Shown here piece after piece: positions 1 to 12,509 of a stretch of DNA of 64,000 nucleotides (position 1 is its first letter; every line of letters starts with the position of its first letter). Position numbers and translations under genes: made by a program. Location of the stretch: NCBI GenBank assembly GCA_019689975.1, contig JADGGK010000003.1, positions 1 through 64,000 of the forward strand, in the 5' to 3' direction. The DNA is from Pseudolabrys sp. (GTDB taxonomy: Bacteria > Pseudomonadota > Alphaproteobacteria > Rhizobiales > Xanthobacteraceae). The notes below the pieces were generated by a model that saw only the letters and a list, made by a program, of their open reading frames with translations, made no database searches and was not told the origin of the DNA.

Positions 1-91
1 ATCGACCGCGCTTTCCTCTGCGCGCCGCAGGCCATATCGGACAGGGATCGTCGCGGTCGCGACCGCAAGGGAGGATCGCGCACCGATGGCG

Positions 92-514
92 TCATTCCCA
101 AAGGCCGTAGCCCGCCCACTTCTTTTGCGGGATTTCCGCGCCGATGCGGTAGCTGAAGCTTAGGACCTTCATGTCCTCGGGAGCCACGGTGCAGGTGTAG
201 CTCAGCGCATACCATTTGCGGTCGCTGCGGAAGGCACCGCCCGCCGCGGTCACCCTGTTCGCGTCGACGACGGTAGGAACGACGGCATCGGCGACGGCGC
301 GATCGGGGCGGAATTCGGGTCGCTCCTTGCGGATGCGCCGCATGGCGACGAGATCGCACAACTGCACCATCCGCTCCTTCGGCCCGAGATTGCGCAGGCT
401 GTCCTCGATCCGCTCCGCGCGCGCGCGATCCTTAGCGCGCCTCAGGTCTTTCGCATCGCCACCGGCCGGCACCAGGACCAGCGCAAGCGCGAGAGCGAGC
501 AACGGCCGCAGCAT
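92..514 (-). CDS. DUF930-like secreted protein (start chosen at MLRPLLALALALVLVPAGGDA)
   Basis: ORF 92..799 trimmed to an internal Met followed by a signal peptide; the C-terminal part resembles DUF930 family proteins. Confidence 0.55.
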   Translation of the reverse strand: MLRPLLALALALVLVPAGGDAKDLRRAKDRARAERIEDSLRNLGPKERMVQLCDLVAMRRIRKERPEFRPDRAVADAVVPTVVDANRVTAAGGAFRSDRKWYALSYTCTVAPEDMKVLSFSYRIGAEIPQKKWAGYGLWE

Positions 515-938
515 TTCCCCTCTCCTCGGACCGCCGGTGATCCTCCGCGATTTAGACGCAGCCCCGAGGCGCGGGCAAGCGGCAGCTGCCTCGACGAGAC
601 GCGGTCCGTCCGCGCCCCATCGCACGTGTCGCGAATTGCGTCGACCTGCACGGTGAACGAGGTTCCCGAAACCGCCAGCGAGCATTCCTTTGACCGAAAA
701 AGCAACGGTATTCATCCGCGTCGCATGAATGCCGCCAACATTGCCAAAATTTAATGGCGCGTCGAACGTGCACGCGGGCCCTCCGAATGGCCCGTTCACC
801 TTCCATTCAGCACCAGGGCAGGAACCTCCTTTTCGGCGCCGACGTTATCCTTTCGCGTAGCTGTCGCAGGATTGCGGCCGGCCCTACGTTGTTACGTTAT
901 GACGGTGTGAATCTGAGCGAACCGTGAGGAGGTGCGCC

Positions 939-1235
939 ATGAGAAAGCCCTTGACCGCCATCGCCGCCGCTGCGGCACTCGCCGCTGCCAGCCTCGCCGC
1001 CCCACAGCCCGCGCAGGCCCGCCATGGGGGTGCCGTCGCGGCCGGGATCATCGGCGGGCTTGCCGCCGGCGCCATCATTGGCGCGGCTGCCGCGAGCGGG
1101 CCCTATTACTACGGACCGGGCCCCTATTATTACGGGCCGGCCCCGGTCTATTATGGACCCCCGTGTTACTGGACGCACGAGCGCTGGTGGGACGGCTGGC
1201 GTTGGCACTGGCGTCGCGTGCGGGTCTGCTACTGA
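939..1235 (+). CDS. small secreted protein with glycine-zipper-like segment (GIIGGLAAGAIIGAA) and Tyr/Pro/Trp-rich C-terminus
   Basis: ORF track; signal peptide MRKPLTAIAAAAALAAASLAAPQPAQA; GGAGG-type SD before the start. Confidence 0.6.
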   Translation: MRKPLTAIAAAAALAAASLAAPQPAQARHGGAVAAGIIGGLAAGAIIGAAAASGPYYYGPGPYYYGPAPVYYGPPCYWTHERWWDGWRWHWRRVRVCY

Positions 1236-1455
1236 GGCGGGGACGACGGGGGCGACGGGTGTTCACGCCAAGGTTCTGGAGGGACCAGGGTTCTCCGGGT
1301 CATGCCGGCGGACCCCTACGCCTGCCCTTTCCCCTCGATCACATTTCCGCCAAAATGGAACCGCCCTGCTCTGTGAGTTGGATGGACGGGCATAGCGTAC
1401 CGACGGTCAAACCGCTTCCGGCCCCGGCCGATGCGGCTATTGGAGGGAATACCCC

Positions 1456-1761
1456 ATGAAGAAGACCATCTTTGCAATTGCGGCGGCTGCCGCCATCGCC
1501 GCTGGCACGCTGTCCGTGCCAACTCCCGCCGCGGCGCGATGTCATGGGTGCGGCATCGCCGCCGGCGTAATCGGCGGGCTCGCCGCTGGCGCCATCATCG
1601 GCTCGGCGATTGCCTCGCACCCGGGCTATTACTACTACGAGGAATATGACGCGCCGCCGCCTTATGCCTGTCCCTATGGCGGCTACTGGGCGCGCCGACC
1701 GATTCGCGACCCCTACGGCAACGTGGTCGGCTGGAGCCGTCCGCGTTACTTCTGCCGCTGA
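1456..1761 (+). CDS. small secreted glycine-zipper-like protein, paralog of the preceding gene
   Basis: Signal peptide plus GVIGGLAAGAIIGSAIA segment shared with 939..1235. Confidence 0.6.
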   Translation: MKKTIFAIAAAAAIAAGTLSVPTPAAARCHGCGIAAGVIGGLAAGAIIGSAIASHPGYYYYEEYDAPPPYACPYGGYWARRPIRDPYGNVVGWSRPRYFCR

Positions 1762-1897
1762 CCGCTACGGTCGCATCATCGGATGCGGTAACCACCGCGC
1801 CGGCCCTTGTTGCCGGTCGCGGAGGACCGCATGAAGCCTCTCCCCGCCGCGGCCGTCGCTGCGGCGGCGCGAGGTTCTCTCCATCACGCACGGCGCC

Positions 1898-3154
1898 TCA
1901 CCGCCGCATCTGCGCGAGCAGCTCCTCGGTCGGCCAGCAATCCACCTTGAGGCCGTTTGCCTTCTGATAGGCGCCGAGCGCGGCGCGGGTCAGCATTCCG
2001 GCCTTGCCGTCGATCTTGTCGTGATAAAAACCGAGCGCGGCAAGCCGCTGTTGCAGCGCGGCGACGTCCGCCGTCTTAAGCTGCGCGTTCCTGCTCCATG
2101 GCGTCTCGAACGGCTTGCCGCCGGCAATGCGATCGGCGAGATGGCCGACGAAAAGCACGTAGAGGTCGGAATAATTGTAGTCCTTGAGCACGTAATAGTT
2201 CTTCGGCGTCAGGAAGGCGGGCCCGTAAATGCCTTCCGGCAGCAACAACGACGCTTTGATCGCCAGCACGTGCGGCGGGAGCCGACGGTGATAGGCGGGC
2301 ACGTATCCCTGTTCCAGCCAGGCAGCGATCGGTATCGCGCGACTTGGTTCGGCGACCGTGCAATCGACCGCGCGCGGCGGACGCACCTCGATCGCCCAGG
2401 GCTCGCCGTTCTGCCAACCCTTGCCCTTGAGCTGCCGCGCGGCGGAGGCGAGTGCGTCCGGCACCGAATGCCAGATGTCCGCCTTGCCGTCGCCGTCGAA
2501 ATCGACCGCGTATTTGTAGTATTCGGACGGAAGGAATTGCGTGAGCCCCATGGCGCCGCCCCACGAGGAACGCAAGTCGCCGCGCGGGACGCCGTCCTCG
2601 AGCAGCTTCAGCGCGTAGAGAAATTCGTTCCGGAAAAAATCCTTCCGCCGGCCGGCAAACCCCTGCGTCGCCAGCACCCGGAGGGCATCCCGGCCGCGAA
2701 ATTCGCGTGCATAGCCGCTCTCGCGCGCCCAGATTGCCAGCACGAGACTGCCGGGCACGCCGATTTCCCTCTCGATGCGCGCGAGCACGACACGGTAATC
2801 CGCGGCGAGGCGCCGACCTTGCGCGGCGAGGCGTTCGAAGGCCGACTCGCGCAGGTACTGACCCGGCGTCTGTACGAATTCCGGCTGCTGCGGAGCCAGC
2901 TCCGGTCGGCCCGGTATGGCGAGATCGGGCAGCGAATAGTCGGGCTCGAGGCCGCGGATGGAGGCATCGAAGGTCGCGCGGGAAACGCCGAGCGCCTGCG
3001 CCTGCGGCCATGTCGCCTGCAGCCATTGCTGGAACGCGGCATCGCCGGCCCGCGACGGCAGCGCCGCAAGAAGCCCCAGGAGCATACTCACGACCACCGC
3101 CGCCAGCCGGAGCGGCCGGGACGAGCATTTGGCGCCTGTCCAACGGTTTGCCAT
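1898..3154 (-). CDS. lytic murein transglycosylase (MltB/SLT_2 type) with C-terminal peptidoglycan-binding domain
   Basis: Motifs WARESGYAREFRG, SSWGGAMGLTQFLPSEYYKYAVDFDGDGKADIW; C-terminal PG_binding_1-like repeat. Confidence 0.9.
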   Translation of the reverse strand: MANRWTGAKCSSRPLRLAAVVVSMLLGLLAALPSRAGDAAFQQWLQATWPQAQALGVSRATFDASIRGLEPDYSLPDLAIPGRPELAPQQPEFVQTPGQYLRESAFERLAAQGRRLAADYRVVLARIEREIGVPGSLVLAIWARESGYAREFRGRDALRVLATQGFAGRRKDFFRNEFLYALKLLEDGVPRGDLRSSWGGAMGLTQFLPSEYYKYAVDFDGDGKADIWHSVPDALASAARQLKGKGWQNGEPWAIEVRPPRAVDCTVAEPSRAIPIAAWLEQGYVPAYHRRLPPHVLAIKASLLLPEGIYGPAFLTPKNYYVLKDYNYSDLYVLFVGHLADRIAGGKPFETPWSRNAQLKTADVAALQQRLAALGFYHDKIDGKAGMLTRAALGAYQKANGLKVDCWPTEELLAQMRR

Positions 3155-3276
3155 CACGGCCCGCCGGATCTCCCGATCAGCGCAACGAGGGATCTGCCGG
3201 CCATTCTCCCGCGCATGCCCGCAACACCTCTGGCCGCCGGCGCGCGCGGCGCGGCGCTTCGTATCGCCAACCCTTC

Positions 3277-4932
<1,656 letters not shown>

Positions 4933-5300
4933 TGGGCTCTTCGTTCCCTGGTCGTAGGATCTTCAATGCGCTCCGGCGGGCCGATGCGCGACGGCGATGC
5001 ATTGTGGGGAAATGCGCGGCTGGTGTAGCCACCGGCCGGGAAAAGAGCAAGCCGTCTTAACCATGCCTGTCCGGCCGATGGCCGGTCGCGGCGCGCCGCG
5101 GCGCCGGCAGCGATCGGCGTGCCGGTAAATTTTTGGAAAGCTTGAATCCAAATATTCCTTTCGCGCCGCCCTGTCGGCCCTGGCGGTTTAACGCGGGCTC
5201 AGCATGATCGGTCTCCTTGTGTGAACCTTGTCGCGGCAACGGTCGACCAAAGAAACGGGCAGGCCACCCTTGCCCCCGACCGTCGCCAATGGTGAGCGTC

Positions 5301-5486
5301 ATGACACGAGCAATTGCGATTCTTTCGGGTACGGCAGCGCTTCCCCTCACCACGGTCGGGCGGTTTCTGGCGGCGCTCTGGCGCGAGCTCACCCGTGACG
5401 CCGTCCGTCCCTATCGGCCGGAACTGCACTACATGCGCGGGCCAGGGCCGGCCTGGCGCGCCAAGCACGGCCTGCCACCGCGCTAA
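5301..5486 (+). CDS. hypothetical small protein with one hydrophobic segment
   Basis: ORF internal start MTRAIAILSGTAALPLTTVGRFLAALW; weak support. Confidence 0.25.
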   Translation: MTRAIAILSGTAALPLTTVGRFLAALWRELTRDAVRPYRPELHYMRGPGPAWRAKHGLPPR

Positions 5487-5715
5487 TCGCCTGCGGTCGG
5501 CTGCCTCTCTCCGCATCCCGTGCCGGTCCGGCACGCCTTGAGAAGCGCACGAGCTGGCGCGATCCCCTCCCTTCGCCCCGCCGGCGCTCGCAAGAGCCGG
5601 CGAGACGCGCCCGCCCGGTCGCGTCTATGTCGGCGGGGCCCGTCGGCACCTTGTCGCAGCGCCTCGCCTGTGGTGAGACAGGTCGGCGATCGACGCCTGC
5701 GGAGAGCCGAACACC

Positions 5716-6678
5716 ATGCCGATGAAGGGAGCCATTCTCGACGACTATCAAAACATCTCACGGACCGTGGTCGACTGGTCGCCGGTCGCCGGGGAGATCG
5801 ATTTCAAGGTCCATACCGAGTCTCTGGGCGGGCCGGACAGGGTGATCGCCGCGCTTGAGGATTGCGCCGTCGTCTGCCTGATGCGCGAGCGCACAGGGTT
5901 CGGCAAAGAGATCATCGACGCGCTTCCCAATCTCAAGCTCATCGTGACCAGCGGCATGCGCAACGCGGCCATCGACGTCGCCGCGGCGGCGGCGCGCGGC
6001 ATTCCGGTCTGCGGCACCGAGTCGCTCGGATCGCCGACCGCGGAACTGACGTTCGGGCTGATGCTGGAGCTTGCACGCAAGATCGGTATCGAGAACGCAA
6101 GGCTCAAGGCCGGCGCCCGCTGGCAATCGACATTGGGCATCGACCTCTACGGCAAGACGCTCGGCATCGTCGGGCTCGGCAAGCTCGGCACGCGGGTCGC
6201 CCGCATCGGCAACGCGCTCGACATGAAGGTGATCGCCTGGAGCCAAAATCTGACGGCGGAGAAGGCCCAGGCGGCAGGCGCGCGCCTGGTGAGCAAGGAC
6301 GAACTGTTCCGCGAGTCGGATTTTGTTACCGTGCATGTCCAGCTCTCGCAGCGCACCAGAGGGCTTATCGGCGCGCGCGAGCTCGCGCTGATGAAACCCA
6401 CCGCCTTCTTCATCAATACTTCGCGCGGGCCGGTTGCCGACGAGACGGCGATCGAGGCGGCGCTGCGCACGGGGAAAATTGCCGGAGCGGCGATCGACGT
6501 CTACAACGAAGAGCCGCTGCCGCTCGACCATCCGTTCCGCAGGCTCGACAACATTGTGATCACGCCGCATCTCGGCTATGTCACGCTCGAGAATTATCGG
6601 CGTTTCTACGGACAGATGGTCGAGGACATCCGTGCCTGGCTCGACGGCAAGCCGATCCGGGTTATCGCTCCGAAGTGA
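5716..6678 (+). CDS. D-2-hydroxyacid dehydrogenase family protein
   Basis: NAD-binding motif GKTLGIVGLGKLGTRVA; catalytic-region signatures NTSRGPVADETA and HLGYVT. Confidence 0.9.
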   Translation: MPMKGAILDDYQNISRTVVDWSPVAGEIDFKVHTESLGGPDRVIAALEDCAVVCLMRERTGFGKEIIDALPNLKLIVTSGMRNAAIDVAAAAARGIPVCGTESLGSPTAELTFGLMLELARKIGIENARLKAGARWQSTLGIDLYGKTLGIVGLGKLGTRVARIGNALDMKVIAWSQNLTAEKAQAAGARLVSKDELFRESDFVTVHVQLSQRTRGLIGARELALMKPTAFFINTSRGPVADETAIEAALRTGKIAGAAIDVYNEEPLPLDHPFRRLDNIVITPHLGYVTLENYRRFYGQMVEDIRAWLDGKPIRVIAPK

Positions 6679-6873
6679 CGCGCGTGTTGGCGTTCTTGCC
6701 GCGCATTCTCAGCAGGGATTGATCCGTCCCGCCCCTGGCGCGTGCCCCGCCTTTGCGGCCCGACATCCGATGCGAACGGACAACATGGCCGACGGCCGCC
6801 CGCGCCCGGCTCCGCGTCAAGGCAGGTGGAGGGCGCCGCAATCGGCAGCGGCCACCCGCCCGGATTCGGGACC

Positions 6874-7725
6874 CTAGCCGAGCCCAATACCCTTGAATGC
6901 CCTGCTGATCCAGGAATCGCTGTCCTCGCGCGGTTCCACGCCGCCCGACTTCACGAGCGCATAGGCGCGCCTGTACCAGGGACTGTCGGGGAAGTTGTGG
7001 CCGAGCACCGCGGCCGCGGTCTGAGCCTCGCCGATGATGCCGAGCGCCATATAGGCTTCGGTGAGGCGCATCAGCGCCTCCTCGACCAGACGCGTGGTCT
7101 GGTATTTGGTCACGACCACTTTGAACCGGTTGATGGCGCCCGTGTAATCCCTGCGCTCGAGATAGTAACGACCGATCGCCATCTCCTTGCCGGCAAGCTG
7201 ATCGCGCGCAATCATCACTTTCTGTTTGGCATTGGCCGCATATTCCGTATTGGGATATTTGCGGATCACCTCGTCGAGCGCGGCGAGCGCCTTTTCGGTG
7301 CGGCTCTGGTCGCGGGTGACGTCCGGAATCTGGTCGAAATTGGACATCGCGATCAGATACTGGGCATAGGCGGCGTCGGGACTGCCGGGGTGCAGCGTGA
7401 TGTAGCGCGTGGCGGCGGCGATGCATTCGTCGTAGAGGCCGGCCTGATAATTGGCGTAGGCGGACATGATCAAAGCCTTGCGCGCCCATTCCGAATAAGG
7501 ATGCTGCCGATCGACCTCCTCGAACTTCTTGACCGCTTCCTTGGGATCCTTCTTCACGTTGAGCAGGTAGAGGCCCTCGTTATAGAGCCGGTCCGCGGGC
7601 TCGTCGGGCGCGACGTCGTCTTTCTTGAAAAGATTGAGCTCGGTGCAGGCACCAAGGCCGGCCGCCAACAGGACGAGCGCGACCGTGCGGGCGAAACGGC
7701 GCCGGCACCACCTGGCGCCAGTCAT
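6874..7725 (-). CDS. bamD: outer membrane protein assembly factor BamD (lipoprotein)
   Basis: Lipobox (LLAAGLGACTEL), TPR-like repeats (YxxGLYLLN, HPYSEWARKA), location after lpxC. Confidence 0.92.
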   Translation of the reverse strand: MTGARWCRRRFARTVALVLLAAGLGACTELNLFKKDDVAPDEPADRLYNEGLYLLNVKKDPKEAVKKFEEVDRQHPYSEWARKALIMSAYANYQAGLYDECIAAATRYITLHPGSPDAAYAQYLIAMSNFDQIPDVTRDQSRTEKALAALDEVIRKYPNTEYAANAKQKVMIARDQLAGKEMAIGRYYLERRDYTGAINRFKVVVTKYQTTRLVEEALMRLTEAYMALGIIGEAQTAAAVLGHNFPDSPWYRRAYALVKSGGVEPREDSDSWISRAFKGIGLG

Positions 7726-8056
7726 TGTCGACCTGGCCCGAGACGCTTTCACGATACCGTCGACTCCGGATTTCCCGAGCATGCGGGGTTGTCCGTCATT
7801 GCGCCATACTCCCGTGTCCATCCGGAGCCGATTCCGCTCATCCCGCGTGCGATGCAAAAGCAGGCCAACGAATCGCCCTCGCGGCGGACATGGCTGTTCC
7901 CGGACGGTGCCAAGTCGCCGAGCCGCGAAGCGCCGCCGCTCCCGATCCGCTGCCGTCGCAACATGGTCTCATCGAGACGATCCGCCCGCGCCAAGCGACT
8001 AAGTCGACATTCAGCCGGGATTAAGGCGCCGGTTCGAGCAAAAGCGCGCGGTCCCG

Positions 8057-9007
8057 TCAGGACCTCTCCGGCCCGAAAGCTGGCGCGACGAGCCCCGCTC
8101 GCCCCTGGCCACGCATGCGGCGTGCGGGCTCGGTCGACCCTTCCACCACCCGCCAAGCCGTCCGGTCCGCAAGCAAAGCCGAAAGCACGGCGTAATTGAG
8201 CCTGTGCCCGCCGCGCAGCGTGCTGTAACACGCGATCAACGGCAGACCTGCGAGCGCCAGATCTCCGATCGCGTCGAGCACCTTGTGGCGTACGAACTCG
8301 TCGGAAAAGCGCAGCCCGTCGGGATTGAGTATGCGATCCTCAGTAACGACGAGGGTGTTGTCCAAATTGGCGCCGAGCGCATAACCCGCGCTCCACAGCC
8401 GGGCGACATCTTTCATGAAGCCAAAGGTGCGCGCACGCGCGATCTCGCGGCGGAAGACGTCTGGGGTGACGTCGAGCATGAGCGCCTGCCGGCCGATCAG
8501 GGGATGATCGAAGGCGATCTCGGCCTCGATCCGGAAACCATGCGCATAGGGCCTGAGTTCGCCGATCGCGTCGCCTTTGGTCACGCGCACCGGCTTGACC
8601 ACCTCGATGTAGCGCCGCGGCTGCGCCCGGCTGGTAAGGCCGGCCTGATCGAGCGCCGCGACGAAGGGCCCCGCGCTGCCATCCATGATCGGCACTTCCG
8701 GCCCGTCGATCTCGATCACGACATTGTCGACCCCCAGGCCGCGCAGCGCCGCGAGCAGATGTTCGGCCGTCGAGCACAGCGGCCCTTGGGCATCGCCGAG
8801 CACGGTGGCGAATTCCGTGGCCGTGACCGCGCGGACGTCGGCGCGGATCTCGCGCCCGACCGTGCCGTCGGGATTGACGCGTTGGAACACGATGCCGGTG
8901 TCGTCATCGGCCGGGTGCATCGTCAGCGTCACCGGCAAGCCGGAGTGCACGCCGGTACCGGAAACCGTGACTTGCTCGCGCAGCGTCGTTTGCTTGGCGC
9001 CCTTCAT
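8057..9007 (-). CDS. lpxC: UDP-3-O-acyl-N-acetylglucosamine deacetylase
   Basis: KQTTLREQVTVSGTGVHSG, STAEHLLAAL, ARTFGF, DEFVRHKVLDAIGDLAL. Confidence 0.97.
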   Translation of the reverse strand: MKGAKQTTLREQVTVSGTGVHSGLPVTLTMHPADDDTGIVFQRVNPDGTVGREIRADVRAVTATEFATVLGDAQGPLCSTAEHLLAALRGLGVDNVVIEIDGPEVPIMDGSAGPFVAALDQAGLTSRAQPRRYIEVVKPVRVTKGDAIGELRPYAHGFRIEAEIAFDHPLIGRQALMLDVTPDVFRREIARARTFGFMKDVARLWSAGYALGANLDNTLVVTEDRILNPDGLRFSDEFVRHKVLDAIGDLALAGLPLIACYSTLRGGHRLNYAVLSALLADRTAWRVVEGSTEPARRMRGQGRAGLVAPAFGPERS

Positions 9008-9420
9008 CGATCCCCTTGTCCAGCAGCCGCGCGACAGCCGCTCATCCCGTCCGGACTCCCCCGCGGAGCCACATTTCGGCCGTCAGCTCATGCGCCGTCG
9101 CGTGTGTCGGCAGCCGCCCCCTCGGAAGGAAAAGTCCCTTACCGGTCTTAACGTTAGGCGATGTGCGGCGTCGTCTCCAAGTCACGCTTTCTTACCAACT
9201 GTTACGCTTTTTTGCCGCATTTGCGGACGGCCCGAGGCCAAGCCTGCCGCCGGCGGCCCGCTGCCGGCAGGCATGCGCCGTCGACAAGACCTTCCCGGCT
9301 TGCCGATCCTCCGGAAAATACCAGCTATGCCAACGCCTTAATCGATCGGTGCCGGCGCGGCGCCCGTGCCTCCGGATCATCCGGATCGCGAAGCAAGGCC
9401 GCCGCGACCGAGGACTGGCA

Positions 9421-11088
9421 TCAATTCGCCTGCCGGCGCAGGAAGGCGGGAATGTCGAGCTGATCCTCTTCCGGCGAATGATTATGCACAGGTACCGCGC
9501 GCCCATGCGGATCAAGGCCCTGCGGAGCCGACCGGCGCGCATATTCGGACACCGGCTCCGGCGGGCGTCCCTCGGGCTGGCGCGGGCTCGGACGCGGGGG
9601 GCGCTCAAACTGCGGCGGCGCCGAGGATGCGGCGCGCGGAGCCTGCGGCGGTTCCGATTCCTCGCTGCGGCGACCGAAGCCGACATTGGCGAGGCGCTGC
9701 ATCAGCGTGAGGCGTTGCCGTTCGTGGTGATTTTCCGCCGCCGCCCCGCGCTGGGCGCGAATCTCGTTCTGCGCCGGCAAGGGTAGCTCATCGATGCGCG
9801 GCATGCGCGGCGTGCGTGGCGCGCGCTCCGGCGCCGGCGGAATAAACGCTTTCGGCAGGGACGGCTCGGCGGGCGCCGCGGGCTCGGCCGGCGGGTCGAA
9901 CAGCGACGGCTTCATCGGCATCGGACGGATTGACACGTCCTCGATCTGGGTCGTCGACGGCATCAGGGCGGCGGCTACCGCGGCATGCGCGGCCGATTCG
10001 ACCGTGGCCGCGCGCGGCAGGGGGTCCCGCTCCACGCGTTCGGCCGCGCGCGCGCTGTCGGCACGCACCTTGCCGGCGAGTTCCTTGAGCGCGTGCTCGG
10101 CGGCCGGTGCGGGTTGGACGCCGGCCTTGTCGATGCCGGTTGCCACCACTGAAACGCGGACGATGCCTTCCAGGCTTTCGTCGAAGGTCGCGCCGACGAT
10201 GATGTTGGCGTCGACATCGACCTCCTCGCGGATGCGCGTCGCGGCTTCGTCGACCTCGTAAAGCTTGAGATCCTTGCCTCCGGTGATCGAGATCAACAAA
10301 CCCTTGGCGCCTTTCATCGAATTGTCGTCGATCAACGGGTTGGATATGGCCGCTTCGGCGGCGGTCAAGGCCCGCTTCTCGCCGGACGCCTCGCCGGTAC
10401 CCATCATCGCCTTGCCCATTTCGCGCATGACCGCGCGCACGTCGGCAAAGTCGAGATTGATCAGCCCTTCCTTCACCATCAGGTCGGTGATGCAGGCCAC
10501 ACCCGAATAGAGTACCTGGTCGGCCATGGCGAAGGCGTCGGCAAAGGTAGTCTTCTCGTTGGCGACGCGGAAGAGGTTCTGATTGGGGATGATCAGCAGC
10601 GTGTCGACGACCTTCTGCAGCTCGGCGATGCCGGCTTCGGCGAAGCGCATGCGGCGCTGGCCTTCGAAATGGAACGGCTTCGTGACCACGCCGACGGTGA
10701 GAATGCCGAGCTCGCGCGCAATCTTGGCAACCACCGGCGCGGCGCCCGTTCCGGTGCCGCCTCCCATGCCGGCGGTGACGAAGACCATGTGCGCGCCGGT
10801 CAAGTGGTCGCGAATCTCGTCGATCACTTCCTCCGCGGCGGCACGCCCGACTTCGGGCTGCGAGCCCGCGCCGAGCCCCTGCGTCACCTGCGCACCCATT
10901 TGGATGATGCGCTCCGCCTTCGACATGGTGAGCGCCTGGGCGTCGGTATTGGCGACGACGAAGTCGACGCCCTGGAGTCCCGCCGCAATCATGTTGTTCA
11001 CGGCATTACCGCCCGCGCCGCCGACGCCGAATACGGTGATGCGCGGCTTCATCTCATGGATGTCGGGGATCTTCAGGTTGATGGTCAT
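9421..11088 (-). CDS. ftsZ: cell division protein FtsZ with long C-terminal linker and terminal peptide [14 protein letters not shown]
   Basis: [27 protein letters not shown] tubulin signature, conserved C-terminal tail. Confidence 0.98.
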   Translation of the reverse strand: MTINLKIPDIHEMKPRITVFGVGGAGGNAVNNMIAAGLQGVDFVVANTDAQALTMSKAERIIQMGAQVTQGLGAGSQPEVGRAAAEEVIDEIRDHLTGAHMVFVTAGMGGGTGTGAAPVVAKIARELGILTVGVVTKPFHFEGQRRMRFAEAGIAELQKVVDTLLIIPNQNLFRVANEKTTFADAFAMADQVLYSGVACITDLMVKEGLINLDFADVRAVMREMGKAMMGTGEASGEKRALTAAEAAISNPLIDDNSMKGAKGLLISITGGKDLKLYEVDEAATRIREEVDVDANIIVGATFDESLEGIVRVSVVATGIDKAGVQPAPAAEHALKELAGKVRADSARAAERVERDPLPRAATVESAAHAAVAAALMPSTTQIEDVSIRPMPMKPSLFDPPAEPAAPAEPSLPKAFIPPAPERAPRTPRMPRIDELPLPAQNEIRAQRGAAAENHHERQRLTLMQRLANVGFGRRSEESEPPQAPRAASSAPPQFERPPRPSPRQPEGRPPEPVSEYARRSAPQGLDPHGRAVPVHNHSPEEDQLDIPAFLRRQAN

Positions 11089-11186
11089 CGTTTGCCTCTT
11101 TTAGTGCACGGGCAGCAAGGCGCGATGGCTCGCCGCCGAACGAGGCCGGTCCGCCGCCGGCCGTTGTTTGGGTCCGAGTGGAAGGG

Positions 11187-12509
11187 TCAGAAGCTCTCGC
11201 GCAGCCATTGTCCGACCCGTGCCATGTAACCGCCCGTCCCTGTCATCAGTCGCCGCGTTTTCCGCGGTTCGAAGTGTTCGAGATGCGCGGCCTGCGGATA
11301 AACGAGCAGGCCCGCGGCCGCCGCGAAGGCCGCGCTCTTGGCCGCCTCCGGCAAACCGGAAATGCCGAGCGGGCGCCCGATGCGCACCGGCCGCCGAAGG
11401 ATCTGCGCGGCAAGCTCGGCAAGCCCCGTGACCTGGCTGCCGCCCCCGGTCAGCACGATGCGGCCGCGCGCCTCGGCCGCAAAAGGCGACGCCGCGAGCC
11501 GGTCGCGCACCATTTCAAGTATCTCCTCAATGCGCGGCCTGACGATGCGCGTGACCTGCGCGCGTGAAACGAACTGCGGCGGCTCGCGCTCGTCGTCTCC
11601 GACCGGCGGCACCGTGATCATGTCGCGTTCATCCGATCCACCGGTCAAAACACTGCCATAAATCGCCTTGATTCGCTCTGCGTCGGCGATTCTCGCGTTG
11701 AGGCCGCGGGCCAGATCCAAGGTCACGTGGCGGCCGCCGAGGGCGAACCCCTCGGCGTGGACGAAGCGCCCGCCGGAGAAAACCGCGAAAGTGGTCGTTC
11801 CCGCGCCGAGATCGACGCAGGCCGACCCCAGATCGGCCTCGTCGTCGGCGAGGACGGCCAAGGCGGCGGCATAGGGGGAGGCAACGACGGCCTCGACCGT
11901 CAAATGGCAACGCTCGATTGCGAGCATGAGGTTGCGCACCGTGGCCGCTTCGGCCGTAACCGTGTGCATGTCCACGCCCAGGCGACGGCCGACCATGCCG
12001 CGCGGCTCGCGGATGCCCGTCGCGGCGTCGAGCGTGTAGCCGATGGGCAGGGAGTGGAGCACGGCGCGACCGCCGCGAAGCGAGTGACGGCTTGCCGCCG
12101 CAAGCACGCGGGCGATGTCGGCCTCGGTGACGACGCCGCCGGCGAGCACGATCTCCCCGGTGAAGCGCTCGCTGGCGAGCCGTCCACCGGAAAGGGAGAT
12201 CACGGCCGACTGGATACGCACCCCCGCCATCCCCTCGGCAGTGGCGATGGCCTGGCGTATCATGGCCTCCGCCGCTTCCAGGTCGACGACCGAGCCGGCC
12301 TTCATGCCGGCGGCCGCGCTATGGGCGAAGCCCATGATGCGGACGCCGTGGGAGCGGCGCCGCAGCGCCTCCTGCGGCGCCTGCGGCTCGAGCCTGGCGA
12401 TCAGGCATACGACTTTGCTGGTTCCCACATCGATGCCCGCGACCACGGCGGCCCGGCGCGGCGACACCGGCTTCATCTTGGGGGTGAGACCGAAGGGAAG
12501 CACCGTCAC
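11187..12509 (-). CDS. ftsA: cell division protein FtsA
   Basis: Actin-fold motifs (AGIDVGTSKVVCLIA, CVDLGAGTTTFAVF, IVLTGGGSQVTG), C-terminal amphipathic membrane-targeting tail. Confidence 0.97.
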   Translation of the reverse strand: MTVLPFGLTPKMKPVSPRRAAVVAGIDVGTSKVVCLIARLEPQAPQEALRRRSHGVRIMGFAHSAAAGMKAGSVVDLEAAEAMIRQAIATAEGMAGVRIQSAVISLSGGRLASERFTGEIVLAGGVVTEADIARVLAAASRHSLRGGRAVLHSLPIGYTLDAATGIREPRGMVGRRLGVDMHTVTAEAATVRNLMLAIERCHLTVEAVVASPYAAALAVLADDEADLGSACVDLGAGTTTFAVFSGGRFVHAEGFALGGRHVTLDLARGLNARIADAERIKAIYGSVLTGGSDERDMITVPPVGDDEREPPQFVSRAQVTRIVRPRIEEILEMVRDRLAASPFAAEARGRIVLTGGGSQVTGLAELAAQILRRPVRIGRPLGISGLPEAAKSAAFAAAAGLLVYPQAAHLEHFEPRKTRRLMTGTGGYMARVGQWLRESF

